A stretch of 64,000 nucleotides of DNA, taken from Acanthosoma haemorrhoidale. Lineage: Eukaryota > Arthropoda > Insecta > Hemiptera > Acanthosomatidae. Location: NCBI GenBank assembly GCA_930367205.1, contig OV884009.1, forward strand, positions 104,925,189 to 104,989,188, in the 5' to 3' direction. A program made the position numbers and the translations under genes. The first letter of the stretch is position 1; each line of letters begins with the position of its first letter. Below, piece after piece: positions 21,642 through 31,580 of this stretch. The notes under the pieces are model-generated. The model was not told the origin of the DNA and made no database searches. It saw nothing but the letters and a program-made list of their open reading frames with translations.

Positions 21642-23399
21642 TCAAAATAACAAAATAAATGTTCGTTCGTTTATTTTACATCTTATTTTGTTCACTATGG
21701 TTTGGTTTAGCCGTTCATTTAGACCATTCGAAAATGGTGAGTTTACTGCTGTAAAAATTATAGGGATTTTTTTTTCCTTTAAAAAATTTTTAAATTCTTT
21801 GGAGTTTATACCTGGATATTGGTCACTAAGGATTGTACCGATTTCACTTGTTTCTATCACTTCATTTACTAGTTTTGTAAAGTCCGTTGCATTTTGTGTT
21901 TTTGAAGTATGTATGAAAGCATACCTTGTGTAGTGGTCAACCAACAGGTGTAAGTATTTCTTCGTCGATCTCGAGCGTCCAAAGCCTCCTATTGTATCTA
22001 TCGACATTATTTGGAAGGGCTTTGTTGCTGGACCTAAATGGGACATGAGGCCGAATTTCGTCTGTCCTCTAGATTTGTTTTTAATATATACCTCACAATT
22101 GCTGCAGATATTTTTGATATGTTTTGTTGGGTTTTTTGCTGTATACAAGGGGCCTATTTTGTTTTGCATTTGTTTTATGCCAATGTGACACATGTCTTTG
22201 TGTACATTTTGTATGAATTTTATACTAAATTCCTCAGATAGTAAAATTTTTTCTTTATCTTTTATTTTCTTGTAGTAGACGTTGTTTTTTTTTGTTAAAC
22301 CTGTTTTATTTTGTAGTTCTTGATTTTCTGACTGGTCTTGAATGATATCTGATAATTTTATTAGATTAACAATTTTTAATTGTTCTTTTTTGTTATCTTC
22401 TGGTGCCAGTACTGGGTTCCTGCTCAAACAGTCTGCTTCTAGATTGTATTTACCTGGAGCATATTTTATATTAAAATCATATTGCGACAAATAATAAGTT
22501 AGGTCTCCTAGCTCTTCATCTGGTCTGGCTTTTATATTCATATTTTCCAATGGTTTATGGTCTGAGTATACCGTGAATGACTTCCCAATCAACCAATATT
22601 GCCAGTATCTTATGGCTTCTTTAATAGCTAAGCATTCCAGATATATTGCTTTTTTTTTTCTTTTGTGCTTCGTTTAGTTTTTTTGAGAAGTATGCTACTG
22701 GTTTTTGTTTTCCGTTTTCTTGTATTTGTTTTAATACTGCACCTAATCCTTCTATTGATGCATCGGTGTATATTACTATTGGTAGATTTTTGTCGTAGAT
22801 TTCTAGTATAGGTTGTGAGCATAGTAGTTTTTTTATTTTTTCGAACGATTCTTGACATTTTATTGACCATGAAAATTGTACATTTTTCCTGAGTAAATTG
22901 TGTAAAGGATCTAAAATTATTGCACAGTTTGGAATATATTCGTGATAGAAATTTATCTTTCCGAGGAATTGTCGTACGTTTTTTTGAATCTTAGGTATTG
23001 GAAAATTTTTTACTGATATTAAATTATGTTTTATTGGTCTGTCGTATTATTTTCTATTATGTGTCCCAGGTACTGTGCAGACTCTGCTGCAAATTTGCAT
23101 TTTGTAAATTTTAGCCTGAATCCTTCTTTTTTTATTGCGTCTAATAGTAATTCTATATGTTTCACATGTTCCTCAAATGATTTCGAAAATATTAGTAAAT
23201 CGTCTATAAAATTTACTACAAATTGAGTTAATTTATTTTTTCTTAATATATTGCTCAAGATTCTTTGAAAGATTGCTGGGGCTGTTTTCAGCCCAAAAGG
23301 TAAACATGTCCACTGATAATGACCTTCTTGTGTAACAAAACCTGTTTTGTGTCTGTCTTCAATACGCAAAGGGATAGACCAGAATGCAGAGTTTATGTC
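21642..23399 (-). pseudogene. Ty3-B pol 3' half: RT, RNase H, integrase
   Basis: The order on the minus strand is: RT palm and fingers with HYQWTCLPFGLKTAPAIFQ and the FIDD catalytic pair; RNase H with IYTDAS and DHKPL; then integrase with an HHCC-like zinc block (NICSNCEVY) and a DD-E core seen as MSIDTIGG, TILSDQYPG and SNGLNERLNQT. These enzymes copy and insert the element. There is a frameshift near 23036-23044 and another in a 10-A run at 22650-22659. The coding stops just after the integrase core, so the C-terminal domain and 3' LTR are gone. The RT is cut at 23399 by an LTR element and resumes at 26852. Confidence 0.85.
23395..23399 (+). repeat. Target-site duplication, left (nested LTR element)
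   Basis: ATGTC, repeated at 26852-26856. Removing one copy with the insert restores the RT reading across the join. Confidence 0.93.
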
Positions 23400-24380
23400 T
23401 GTCGGGATATTGGTTGAACAATTGTCGGAGGTCAACAATTGTCGGATTGCTGTAGTTAATAACATGGACCGTGTTCCATGTAGGCGTTAATATCTGACTC
23501 CATTTATCGATAGGAATGTGTCCCGACAAGACACAGTGTTCAGGATGAGGTTCAGAGGTTCATAAAGAATAAGACCAGTTTTCAAAGTTCGGGCGAGAGA
23601 TCGGCAGCGTAATAAGTACAAGTCGTCAGGGGTCTGCTGTAGGCTGTGAGGCAAAGTGCCGTCGTATAGGTGTAGCATAGCAAGAGTCGATTAGCGGAAG
23701 GCTGAGTAGGCATATCGCGACGGTGATAGCGGCTATCGGTATGTAGAAACTAGAAAAGAATGAAGAGTGGGCCTACCAGGGGCCAAGTGCCCCCGGTGTC
23801 GAGTTACTCGGAAGACTGAGAGACAGAGTAGCCCACCAGGGCCAGGTGCCCTGGGGTTAGTGATAAGTCGTGCGCTATGAAGACTGAGGGACTGAGTGGG
23901 CTGAAGAGTGAAATTTACTGATATAAATATGATAACCCCCTCCCTCGTGGAAGGCCGGTTTGTCTGCCCGGAGTAAGTTTTACGATACACAGGTAGTCAG
24001 TTTATTGACCGTTGGGGTACGAGGGTGTGTTTTTTATAGCTGCTAGGGCTTCACCCCCTTGGGTTATTTGACCACCTATAGCAAGGTTATTATCCCATGG
24101 GTCCCAAAAGGGTTCCTAGCATGATTTATTGACCGTGGGAACGTGACTGAAGGTCTATTTTAATAGGGGTAAGTGTCCTTTGCCCAGGTTTTATGGTACC
24201 AGGTGGCTAATTCTCTTGGTTTATTGCCGCACCCTTTTAGCACTTGTCTACGACTTCCGACCTCTCTATGATTTATTACCAGAAGTTACATAATGAAGTT
24301 ACATGACATTTTCTATTATAATACATTAATTATGAACCAGAGTGTAGGGTAATTTACATATATAGTTAGCGGTCGCTATA
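23400..24380 (-). repeat. 3' LTR of the nested element
   Basis: Identical in length to 25871-26851; differs where GTGTTCC replaces GTGCTCC and CTGCTGTAGG replaces CTGCTATAGG. It contains an 85-codon open frame shared with its partner that I do not regard as a gene. Confidence 0.93.
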
Positions 24381-24394
24381 GAGCTCCCCCAAAT
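24381..24394 (-). promoter_or_regulatory. Polypurine tract of the nested element
   Basis: The minus strand reads TTTGGGGGAGCTC directly before the LTR start TATAGCG. A purine tract next to the 3' LTR primes plus-strand DNA synthesis. It fixes the orientation of the element. Confidence 0.75.
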
Positions 24395-25734
24395 TGCCCT
24401 ACACTCGGTAATTATTGACAGTTTTTTTTTTTACATTGACTTACATTACATAATACGTACAGGATACAAACAGATTCTTATCAATGTTTCTTAAATGCTT
24501 ACACTTGTGTGTATATTGGAAATTATTTGTCGACAATTATTACTAATTAACAATTAAATATATGTTATACTACAAAAAACAATTATCTTTCACATGGGTG
24601 ACAAAAAAAGAATCAATATTTTACTTGATTAAGTACCAAGTTAGCTCATTACAATGTAACAATTACAAACAGTTAAAAGTATTAAGATACACATATTTAC
24701 GTACACGTTTGACTGACATTATTTTACAATTGTTGTGGTCTATTGAACGCTGTTAACATTTACGAAGAGAAAAACAAAAAAAAAACATATGCGCAAGTGC
24801 GAACTTTCGGTCTTAATAAAAATTATTATGGCGTATCTTTCGAAACAACCTACAACAGAGAAAAAAATTAATTTATATTTGATCAGTGAGTATACTTTAT
24901 ATTTACCGTCGCGTTCCAACTTCTCGTTCAGATGTATAGTGATGGCTTGTAGACCCGGGGTAGCGATGTGGCTGCGGCAGGCGCGTTTCCGGCTCCCCCA
25001 GTTGTAGCGCCCATCCGGATGAACTCGTTCGCAGGGTTGTTCGGTCAGGTGTCGATTCGTCTTGAGTTGATTTACGCGTCTTGTCGTTGTATCATCTCCC
25101 GGGTGTCGCGGGTCGTCTCTATGCAGTGAGTAGTTCCCCGGGGTTTCGTGTGTCCTGTCGAAGTCGATTAGCAGGCGTCAGGGCAGGTTCGAGCTAGTGG
25201 ATGAACTCGAGGCACTTCGAAGAGGAGATAGTCGTTTTACGGTTTTACGGTCGTTAACCAGCCAGTTTTTAGAATGCGACAGCTACGGTGTAGCTTCTAT
25301 GACGCCGAGGTTCGACGGCTCTGGCCATCTAAAGTCAGTCGATCTTATTGAGTTTTATCGCATCCCCGCAGGCGGTGGCAACGGTCCCATGAAGTCCAAG
25401 TGGATGTCTTGTCTCTTCCTGCGTTGGCGAATTGTTGTTGAGGAGTCATCGGATGTCTTGCTTCGTGAAGTGGTAGCGATTAGGTTTACTCGGATTTTCG
25501 AAAATACTGGTCGGCTATTAAATTTGACGGTAGCTTACGGGGAAAATTAACCGTGACGTTGATTTGAATTTCGTTCGGTGTGCTAGAATGGGGTCTTCTT
25601 CGTGAACTCTGGTGGTATGCACGTCCGAGAGTTGGCGTGTACGGTTGTACAGCATGCTTCGTCGGACGGAGCTGGTGAGTTGGCCATCGTAAGAAAAGGT
25701 TTCTTCTGAGATCACGGCGGTTTCTCGCGGCGGG

Positions 25735-25870
25735 TTCACCAGTTGTCGGATTTCTCGTTCACATCAAGTTCACCAATTGTCGCGGTGTCTTGATCATGTT
25801 GAGCTTCTCATTCACGTCGAAGGTTACCAGATGTCGGGTAAGCTTCTTGTGCACGTCGTGGGTCACCAGA
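25735..25870 (-). repeat. Iterated LTR-end/primer-site modules
   Basis: CCGACA or its variant CGCGACA, two bases, then TGGT followed by GACC, AACC or GAAC, is seen four times reading down the minus strand. The plus-strand anchors TGTCGG/TGTCGC are at 25871, 25832, 25778 and 25744. The first three modules contain GACGTG or GATGTG, and two contain GAGAAGC or a close variant. The first copy is the true LTR border. The spacings are 39, 54 and 34 bp. Confidence 0.7.
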
Positions 25871-26851
25871 TGTCGGGATATTGGTTGAACAATTGTCGGA
25901 GGTCAACAATTGTCGGATTGCTGTAGTTAATAACATGGACCGTGCTCCATGTAGGCGTTAATATCTGACTCCATTTATCGATAGGAATGTGTCCCGACAA
26001 GACACAGTGTTCAGGATGAGGTTCAGAGGTTCATAAAGAATAAGACCAGTTTTCAAAGTTCGGGCGAGAGATCGGCAGCGTAATAAGTACAAGTCGTCAG
26101 GGGTCTGCTATAGGCTGTGAGGCAAAGTGCCGTCGTATAGGTGTAGCATAGCAAGAGTCGATTAGCGGAAGGCTGAGTAGGCATATCGCGACGGTGATAG
26201 CGGCTATCGGTATGTAGAAACTAGAAAAGAATGAAGAGTGGGCCTACCAGGGGCCAAGTGCCCCCGGTGTCGAGTTACTCGGAAGACTGAGAGACAGAGT
26301 AGCCCACCAGGGCCAGGTGCCCTGGGGTTAGTGATAAGTCGTGCGCTATGAAGACTGAGGGACTGAGTGGGCTGAAGAGTGAAATTTACTGATATAAATA
26401 TGATAACCCCCTCCCTCGTGGAAGGCCGGTTTGTCTGCCCGGAGTAAGTTTTACGATACACAGGTAGTCAGTTTATTGACCGTTGGGGTACGAGGGTGTG
26501 TTTTTTATAGCTGCTAGGGCTTCACCCCCTTGGGTTATTTGACCACCTATAGCAAGGTTATTATCCCATGGGTCCCAAAAGGGTTCCTAGCATGATTTAT
26601 TGACCGTGGGAACGTGACTGAAGGTCTATTTTAATAGGGGTAAGTGTCCTTTGCCCAGGTTTTATGGTACCAGGTGGCTAATTCTCTTGGTTTATTGCCG
26701 CACCCTTTTAGCACTTGTCTACGACTTCCGACCTCTCTATGATTTATTACCAGAAGTTACATAATGAAGTTACATGACATTTTCTATTATAATACATTAA
26801 TTATGAACCAGAGTGTAGGGTAATTTACATATATAGTTAGCGGTCGCTATA
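25871..26851 (-). repeat. 5' LTR of the nested element
   Basis: Partner of 23400-24380. On the sense strand it begins TATAGCGACCGC and ends ATCCCGACA. Confidence 0.93.
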
Positions 26852-26856
26852 ATGTC
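26852..26856 (+). repeat. Target-site duplication, right (nested LTR element)
   Basis: ATGTC, matching 23395-23399. Confidence 0.93.
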
Positions 26857-27693
26857 TAATGTAGTAAAAAATTTACAGTGTCTTGTTTTTATCATTAAGT
26901 CGTCTATCAATGGAAATGGTTGTGCTTGAGGTATTACTATTTTATTTATGTCCCTGAAGTCTATGCATAATCTGCTTCTTTTATTTTCACCTTTTTTAAA
27001 CGCTAGTGTTACAGGTGCTGCAAAAGGGCTGTATGATTCTTCAATGAGTTTTTTATCTAATAGTTTTGTTACTTGTTCCCCTATTTCTGTTCTGTCTTCT
27101 AGGCTGCATTTGTAAGGCCTCTTGCTACAATATTTATCTACCAATAGATCTATATGTGCTTCATATTTATTTACTGTACCTACGTCATATTTATATTTTG
27201 CGAACACTGATTTGTAAGTATCTATTGTTTTGTTTATTTCATATTTTTGATTATCTGATAAGTGATCCATATTCGCTATAAAATTATCTTCTTTTATGTG
27301 CTCGTTAAAATTTACTAAATTTTTTTCTTCATTAGCATTTTCCTCGTTTTGTTGAAAAATCTTGAGATTTTCATCCTGGATTAATTTAAATTCTTTTATT
27401 GTGTCTAATCCAATTAGGAAATCGTATTTAAAATATTCGTTATCTATTATGTGGACATCCATATTTTTTTCTATGTTGAATATTTTTAATTTTAGAGTCG
27501 TCAAACCGTTTGTTTTTTGGACACCATTAATTGTTATCAAACTTGCATTATTACCTTTATTATTATTTTCTTTTTTATTTTTTATGTTTAGGAATTTCGA
27601 GTTTATTAAAGATACATTTGATCCTGAATCGTAAATTCCCCAAAGGTTTATTTTGTTTTCTATAGTTAGTTTGATTTTTATTAATGGCGTCAT
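26852..27693 (-). pseudogene. Ty3-B pol 5' half: protease and start of RT
   Basis: The frame starts at ATG 27693-27691, which overlaps the gag stop. A retropepsin-like block IYDSGSNVSLINSK comes first, with DSG in place of the usual DTG. Next are the RT leader (LLDKKLIEESYSPFAAPV) and fingers (SRLCIDFRDINK). The palm begins FFTTLDI, and at that codon the nested LTR element interrupts. No stop or frameshift is seen before the break, so this half was intact at the time of insertion. Confidence 0.88.
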
Positions 27694-27707
27694 TACTCGT
27701 TTTTTTT
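27691..27707 (-). promoter_or_regulatory. Gag-pol junction: slippery A AAA AAC and TAATG
   Basis: The minus strand reads GATAAAAAAAACGAGTAATG. A AAA AAC (27705-27699) is the canonical -1 frameshift heptamer, in register with gag, four bases before the TAA stop (27695-27693). The pol ATG shares the last A of that stop. Pol is in the -1 frame, so either frameshifting or stop-start reinitiation could express it. Confidence 0.7.
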
Positions 27708-28793
27708 ATCTGATTCGTTCAATTCGGATTCTATTACTGAATTGTTTACGTGTCTAATATTTTTTGTACCTTTATCATTTTTTTTATTGAACCAGCAAGC
27801 GGTTTCTGCGTGGAATCTTTTCCCCTTATTTAATTTTTCGCAGGTTGTGCATGGTGTTTTATTTTTATCTTCCGCGTTTGTACCGGTTTTTTTATTAAAA
27901 GATTTTTTTCTCACCATGTGTTCATATTTGTTCAACTCGTTGAATAAATCTGAAGTTTCTCTTATCATTTCTCTATCAATTCTGTTTAAAATGAATTCCG
28001 GAAGTCCTGCTGCAATGAGATCGATGAGAGTTCCCTTATCTATTGTTTGTCGCATATCTATTAAAAGTTTATCTTTTCTTATTGCATAATCTATTAAAGG
28101 TCCTTCTCTGTATTTGAAATGTAGTGCATAGGTAACTGGGTTCCAGCCTTTTGCAGCGAATGTTTCAGAAAAGTTCTTTTTCCATTCATCCCATGTCCCA
28201 TGCACTGTTAATTTTGTAAACATTGAGCTGAACCAATCTTTGCAGGAGCCTTCCATGAAGAATCGGAGTACTTCATTTTTTTGGGAGTCTTCATTTATAT
28301 TAAATCGATTGCATTCTTGTTCAAAAATTTCCATCCATCGGCTTGGGTTTGGATTTTGACTTGTGAATCTGTCGATAATGAATTTCTCTGTTATGTGTTT
28401 TAAATTGTTGGCTCGTGGATTTTCAATTAATGTTTTAAGTAGTGTATTTAAAGTACTTATGTCTGCATGTCCAGCAGTTATATTTTCTGTTTTGATATTT
28501 TCTAGGTATACGTCATCATATTGTAAATTTTCTTCTGCATCTACATAAGTTTCTTTGATTTCCTTTGTCAATTTTATCCAGATATTACGCTCGTGGTGCC
28601 TTTTTTTCAACGAATTTTTTACCTTCTTAAAAGCGTTAGTGGCGATTAATTGTTCATGGAGGTTTGCATTTTGCAATTCTTCTGGGATTTTGAAAATTCT
28701 ATCATCCTCGGTAGTTATATAGGTTATGCCAATTACATTACTTTTTCCGTCTGTTGTTGGGATTACTTTGAAACAGAATTGTAGCTTTTCCAT
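27693..28793 (-). CDS. Ty3-B gag, intact
   Basis: The 366-aa structural protein would form the particle that carries the element's RNA. The start MEKLQFCFKVIP follows a noncoding leader. The middle has the retrotransposon capsid pattern (PSRWMEIFEQECNRF, then FFMEGSCKDWFSSM and WDEWKKNFSETFAAKGW). Near the end a zinc-binding block CTTCEK...RFHAETAC has the spacing C-x2-C-x9-H-x4-C, longer than the usual C-x2-C-x4-H-x4-C knuckle. No stop or shift is seen. Pol is interrupted, so this copy is not autonomous, but the gag could still be made. Confidence 0.82.
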   Translation of the reverse strand: MEKLQFCFKVIPTTDGKSNVIGITYITTEDDRIFKIPEELQNANLHEQLIATNAFKKVKNSLKKRHHERNIWIKLTKEIKETYVDAEENLQYDDVYLENIKTENITAGHADISTLNTLLKTLIENPRANNLKHITEKFIIDRFTSQNPNPSRWMEIFEQECNRFNINEDSQKNEVLRFFMEGSCKDWFSSMFTKLTVHGTWDEWKKNFSETFAAKGWNPVTYALHFKYREGPLIDYAIRKDKLLIDMRQTIDKGTLIDLIAAGLPEFILNRIDREMIRETSDLFNELNKYEHMVRKKSFNKKTGTNAEDKNKTPCTTCEKLNKGKRFHAETACWFNKKNDKGTKNIRHVNNSVIESELNESDKKNE

Positions 28794-29480
28794 TTTATAA
28801 TTTTCTTATAACCCTTGTAATTTAAACGGGAATGTCGTTTTATAATGGTTCTTAGGGACGACAGAAAAACAAGGTTGTGTTGCTCTGTAAAACAAAGTTT
28901 ATTTTCTTTTAATTGATAATTAGTTTACGGGTTTACAAATAAAATCTAAAGTCATACCTGTAAAACAAAGAAACGACATTCAATGTTTATTCTCCTATCG
29001 ATTCTGTTTGTTTTATAGTAACAAATAATTAAAGTCAAATATTAAGTTTAGCTTGCTTTCACTGCTTGCCTAACACTCACGTAACCTCCCTGCTGATAAC
29101 GCTAGTATCATTCTCTTCAACGCCTGCATTATCTACGTTGGTGCGGCGCGCTAATTCAAATTAAAGAAATACATTTTCTTTACATATATATATATCTCCT
29201 TTAAACATAAAAGTATTAGTCTTAAGCACAATGTATCTGTATCCATTCCTATTCCTCAAACTTAGCTTAGTAATAACGAATCTTTTATAAATATGACTAG
29301 TAATAAAAATATTACCTTTATCATTTTCTCGCGAACTATTAATGTATCACCATAAGAATGTCTCTTTTCATGAATTGCTACCTTTTTTTGTACCCACTAA
29401 TATAAACCTAGTAACTTTAACATGTGATAAATATATATAAACTCCCAATATAATCCAAATTATAAGCATTATAATTGTAT
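28794..29480 (-). other. Leader and presumed 5' LTR of Ty3-B
   Basis: Upstream of gag on the minus strand are two AATAAAC tracts, near 28999 and 28898. Each is followed within 10-20 bases by TTTGTTTTACAG. I could not place a primer site or LTR start because the 3' LTR is lost. Confidence 0.4.
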
Positions 29481-29489
29481 TTTATCTTT

Positions 29490-30010
29490 TCTTGTATCAT
29501 GTACACCTCAAGCATTCTGATCTAAGGAAATTGCTTAAAACAAGGCTTCAGCAGCCTTTAGCACCACTACCAGCAGAAGCCATCCCTTTACAGAGGAGTT
29601 CATCCCTTGGGCACTGGCATTTCCGCCACAATATTTTCCCGTGTACTCGAATCTTCAGATGGGAGGAGTTAGGTAATAAGACTAATCACACTGTAGACAA
29701 TAACAATTGCTTCAGGAGAACTATATCTCCTAACTTGTGATTTCATAGAAATCACTGATAATTCTCTAGTGTAGCTTTCAATAGCTTATTCAAACATTCA
29801 CTTCCTTTCCCAGATCCCCTTCTAAATTATTTGTTTCCCACACTATTAATATTTACTGTTACCATTTATTTATATGTATATATACAGTCGTTCAAGAAGG
29901 TTTGTTATTCCCTTCAGGGATTCATTTCGCTAGTATGCTCCTAGTCTACAACCAGATCTAAGTGTACATTTGTGTTATACCAAATAAAGTTTTTTTTAAA
30001 CAAGTATTGA
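29490..30010 (+). other. Unidentified 3'-end-like relic
   Basis: An 82-codon frame (29492-29740) with KLLKTRLQQPLAPLPAEAIP is followed by a hairpin at 29737-29755 and by AATAAAGTTTTTTTT near 29982. It looks like the 3' end of a transcribed element, but the family is unknown. Confidence 0.35.
29737..29755 (+). other. 8-bp stem hairpin, related to 12305-12323
   Basis: GTGATTTC-ATA-GAAATCAC is a perfect inverted repeat. Compared with 12305 the fifth stem pair is T-A instead of C-G, changed on both arms. Confidence 0.55.
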
Positions 30011-30876
30011 GTATGAGAATTATAATGGACGACATAGTGAAACAAAGAAAGTAAACAGAAGAAGCCAACCAGTTGCTTCTACCAGCTGCATGTAATGTCT
30101 ACTTTTACCTTTACTCAGTATTTTTATTTAAATTGACTTAAAAAAACTCTCTGAATGATTAGTTACCAAGATAATGAAGGATAGCTTGATATTTGTGTAG
30201 TAGATAGAAAATGTTGTCCTGCAGTGTGTATATGACAATGACGGTAGTTGTTTGAAAGTAAAGCCCATCGTTTGAGCTACATATATGTGCATATCAAGAG
30301 ACTTCGTCAAAAAGGTATATTATGCCTATTTTGGTTTAAGAGTAGTAGATCAAGTTTTGGCTCCTTGCAAAGATTCTCATAGCTGTGTCGAAAAACTTCG
30401 CTTGTGGCGCAATGGTAAGTTACAATGATTCGAATTTGCTATCCCAATGAGTTGGGGGGAGCAAAAAAATTATAGGAATGACTTTTACTACCAATCGGAC
30501 TACCAGTTCCTCATGAGTTGAACAGCATTAATTTGGAAACTGGTAGAGAAGCTTGTATGTTGGAAAAGTACGAATCAAACAGTGATTTCAAACCTTACAG
30601 TTCAAAGAACTGACCTGAGCCTTTTTCTCAACAGGAGTTGAACAACCAAGTGAGATATCTTACGAAAAATGCAGCTCAGTTACTTAGCTTCCGGCTTAAA
30701 AACAAAAATTTATTACTACCAGGCACTTCTTTTTCATGCCATAGACATTGTGAAACACTTTTAGTTCCTTACTTTTCACAGGACGAGAATCCTGTCTACT
30801 GTAAAGACGCTAATGCGCCACTTAGCTGTACAATATTTTATATATATACAAGTAGGATGAGCATTGTATGCATTAC

Positions 30877-30993
30877 CTTGTGGCGATCACGCATCGAACC
30901 TCTGCCAAGGATTGCCATTTTAGTCATCGTTTCTTCTTGAAGCCTCTTGAGAGAATTCCCCTTAGGACCAAGGAGCTTGCCAACGAAGTTGAA
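30877..30993 (-). CDS. KHDRBS: STAR protein exon: KH core with GPKG loop
   Basis: The exon is 117 nt, 39 codons, phase 0 at both ends. The acceptor is ACTGTTATAG and the donor is CACAAG|GTAATG. It encodes [19 protein letters not shown], then [21 protein letters not shown] is the invariant GxxG loop that contacts RNA in KH domains, and GRGSMRD is the STAR-specific continuation. The sequence is intact, with no missing key residue. A 43-bp near-copy of the loop-coding part lies 1.1 kb upstream at 32124-32166. The intron that follows carries the nested transposon block. Confidence 0.95.
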
Positions 30994-31489
30994 CTATAAC
31001 AGTACATATTAGGTTAGCTTGATGAAATGAACACTGCCTCATGAGAGGTACAATCCTCTGATCTGAAAAAAAAAAAAACCCTAACATTTTTTATTTCATA
31101 AAATCCTATAGCAACTTTGAACAAGATATGGTTTAAATTAACTGAATCAGTTGAACCATTAGCTGAATGTTGTTGACTCAAATAAGGAATCATACGTCGA
31201 GTTCATTGTTAGCCGTGGATGTATAAATAAGTAGAAGAGATTTTTCGGAAACCGGCTTAGGTTTTAGTTACTTTTGTTACTTACAGGTTGTGAGTATTGA
31301 GTGTATATTTACCAGTAATATAATCATTGGCGAATCTATGGCACCTCAACTTGATTTGGCCCCTTTATGCATTTTGTCTATTGATCAGATCGAGTTACTG
31401 ATTTATTCACACTAGCCGGTATATGTACAAACAATATATAGTTAATAGTTTAGGTGTGTAATCCCACTGGCTTTATAATCACTAAGCAA

Positions 31490-31580
31490 AGAAAATATTG
31501 ATGAGGCCGGGATTCGGACCTCTCGAATCGTCGGAGGGGCAATCTTTCAAAGGGGATTACAAGGTAATCAACCCATTTAC
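31490..31580 (-). repeat. Possible tRNA-derived relic
   Basis: The minus strand contains GAGGTCCGAATCCCGGCC, which resembles a tRNA T-arm/B box, in a region with no clear A box. It may be a SINE remnant. Confidence 0.25.

Larger units (their letters stand above)
24381..25870 (-). other. Internal region of the nested element, noncoding
   Basis: On the sense (minus) strand the frames are broken by many stops. The best, 25739-25518, starts MNPPRETAVISEETFSYDG and resembles nothing I recognise; it may be a leftover gag start. The plus-strand frame at 25197-25550 runs antisense to the element. The end near 25740-25870 holds four LTR-end/primer-site modules. Confidence 0.7.
23400..26851 (-). mobile_element. 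Young non-autonomous LTR retrotransposon
   Basis: This 3452-bp element has two 981-bp LTRs, a 1490-bp internal region and a 5-bp target duplication. By eye the LTRs differ at two positions, so the insertion is recent. Orientation is minus: a purine tract abuts the LTR at 24380, and a primer-site-like TGGTGACCC follows the LTR end at 25871. LTR ends on the minus strand are TATAGCG and CCCGACA. No gag or pol motif is found inside, so it must use enzymes made elsewhere. The five-base duplication and TGGTGACCC primer type suggest a BEL/Pao relative, but this is inference. Confidence 0.88.

Noticed and set aside
22628..22870. 80-codon Lys/Arg/Thr-rich minus-strand frame
   Set aside because: It is an off-frame shadow of the RNase H region of Ty3-B, created by the frameshift in the poly-A run.
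23733..23990. 85-codon open frame in the LTR, repeated at 26204-26461
   Set aside because: It lies wholly inside both LTR copies, has no recognisable motif, and is identical only because the LTRs are nearly identical.
25197..25550. 117-codon plus-strand frame
   Set aside because: It runs antisense within the internal region of a minus-strand LTR element and has no protein-like motif that I recognise.
27066..28548. Several plus-strand frames opposite Ty3-B gag and pol
   Set aside because: They are shadows of the gag and pol frames, rich in F/L/S as expected from an A-rich sense strand.
31490..31580. tRNA gene on the minus strand
   Set aside because: Only a T-arm-like stretch is present; no A box or acceptor stem.
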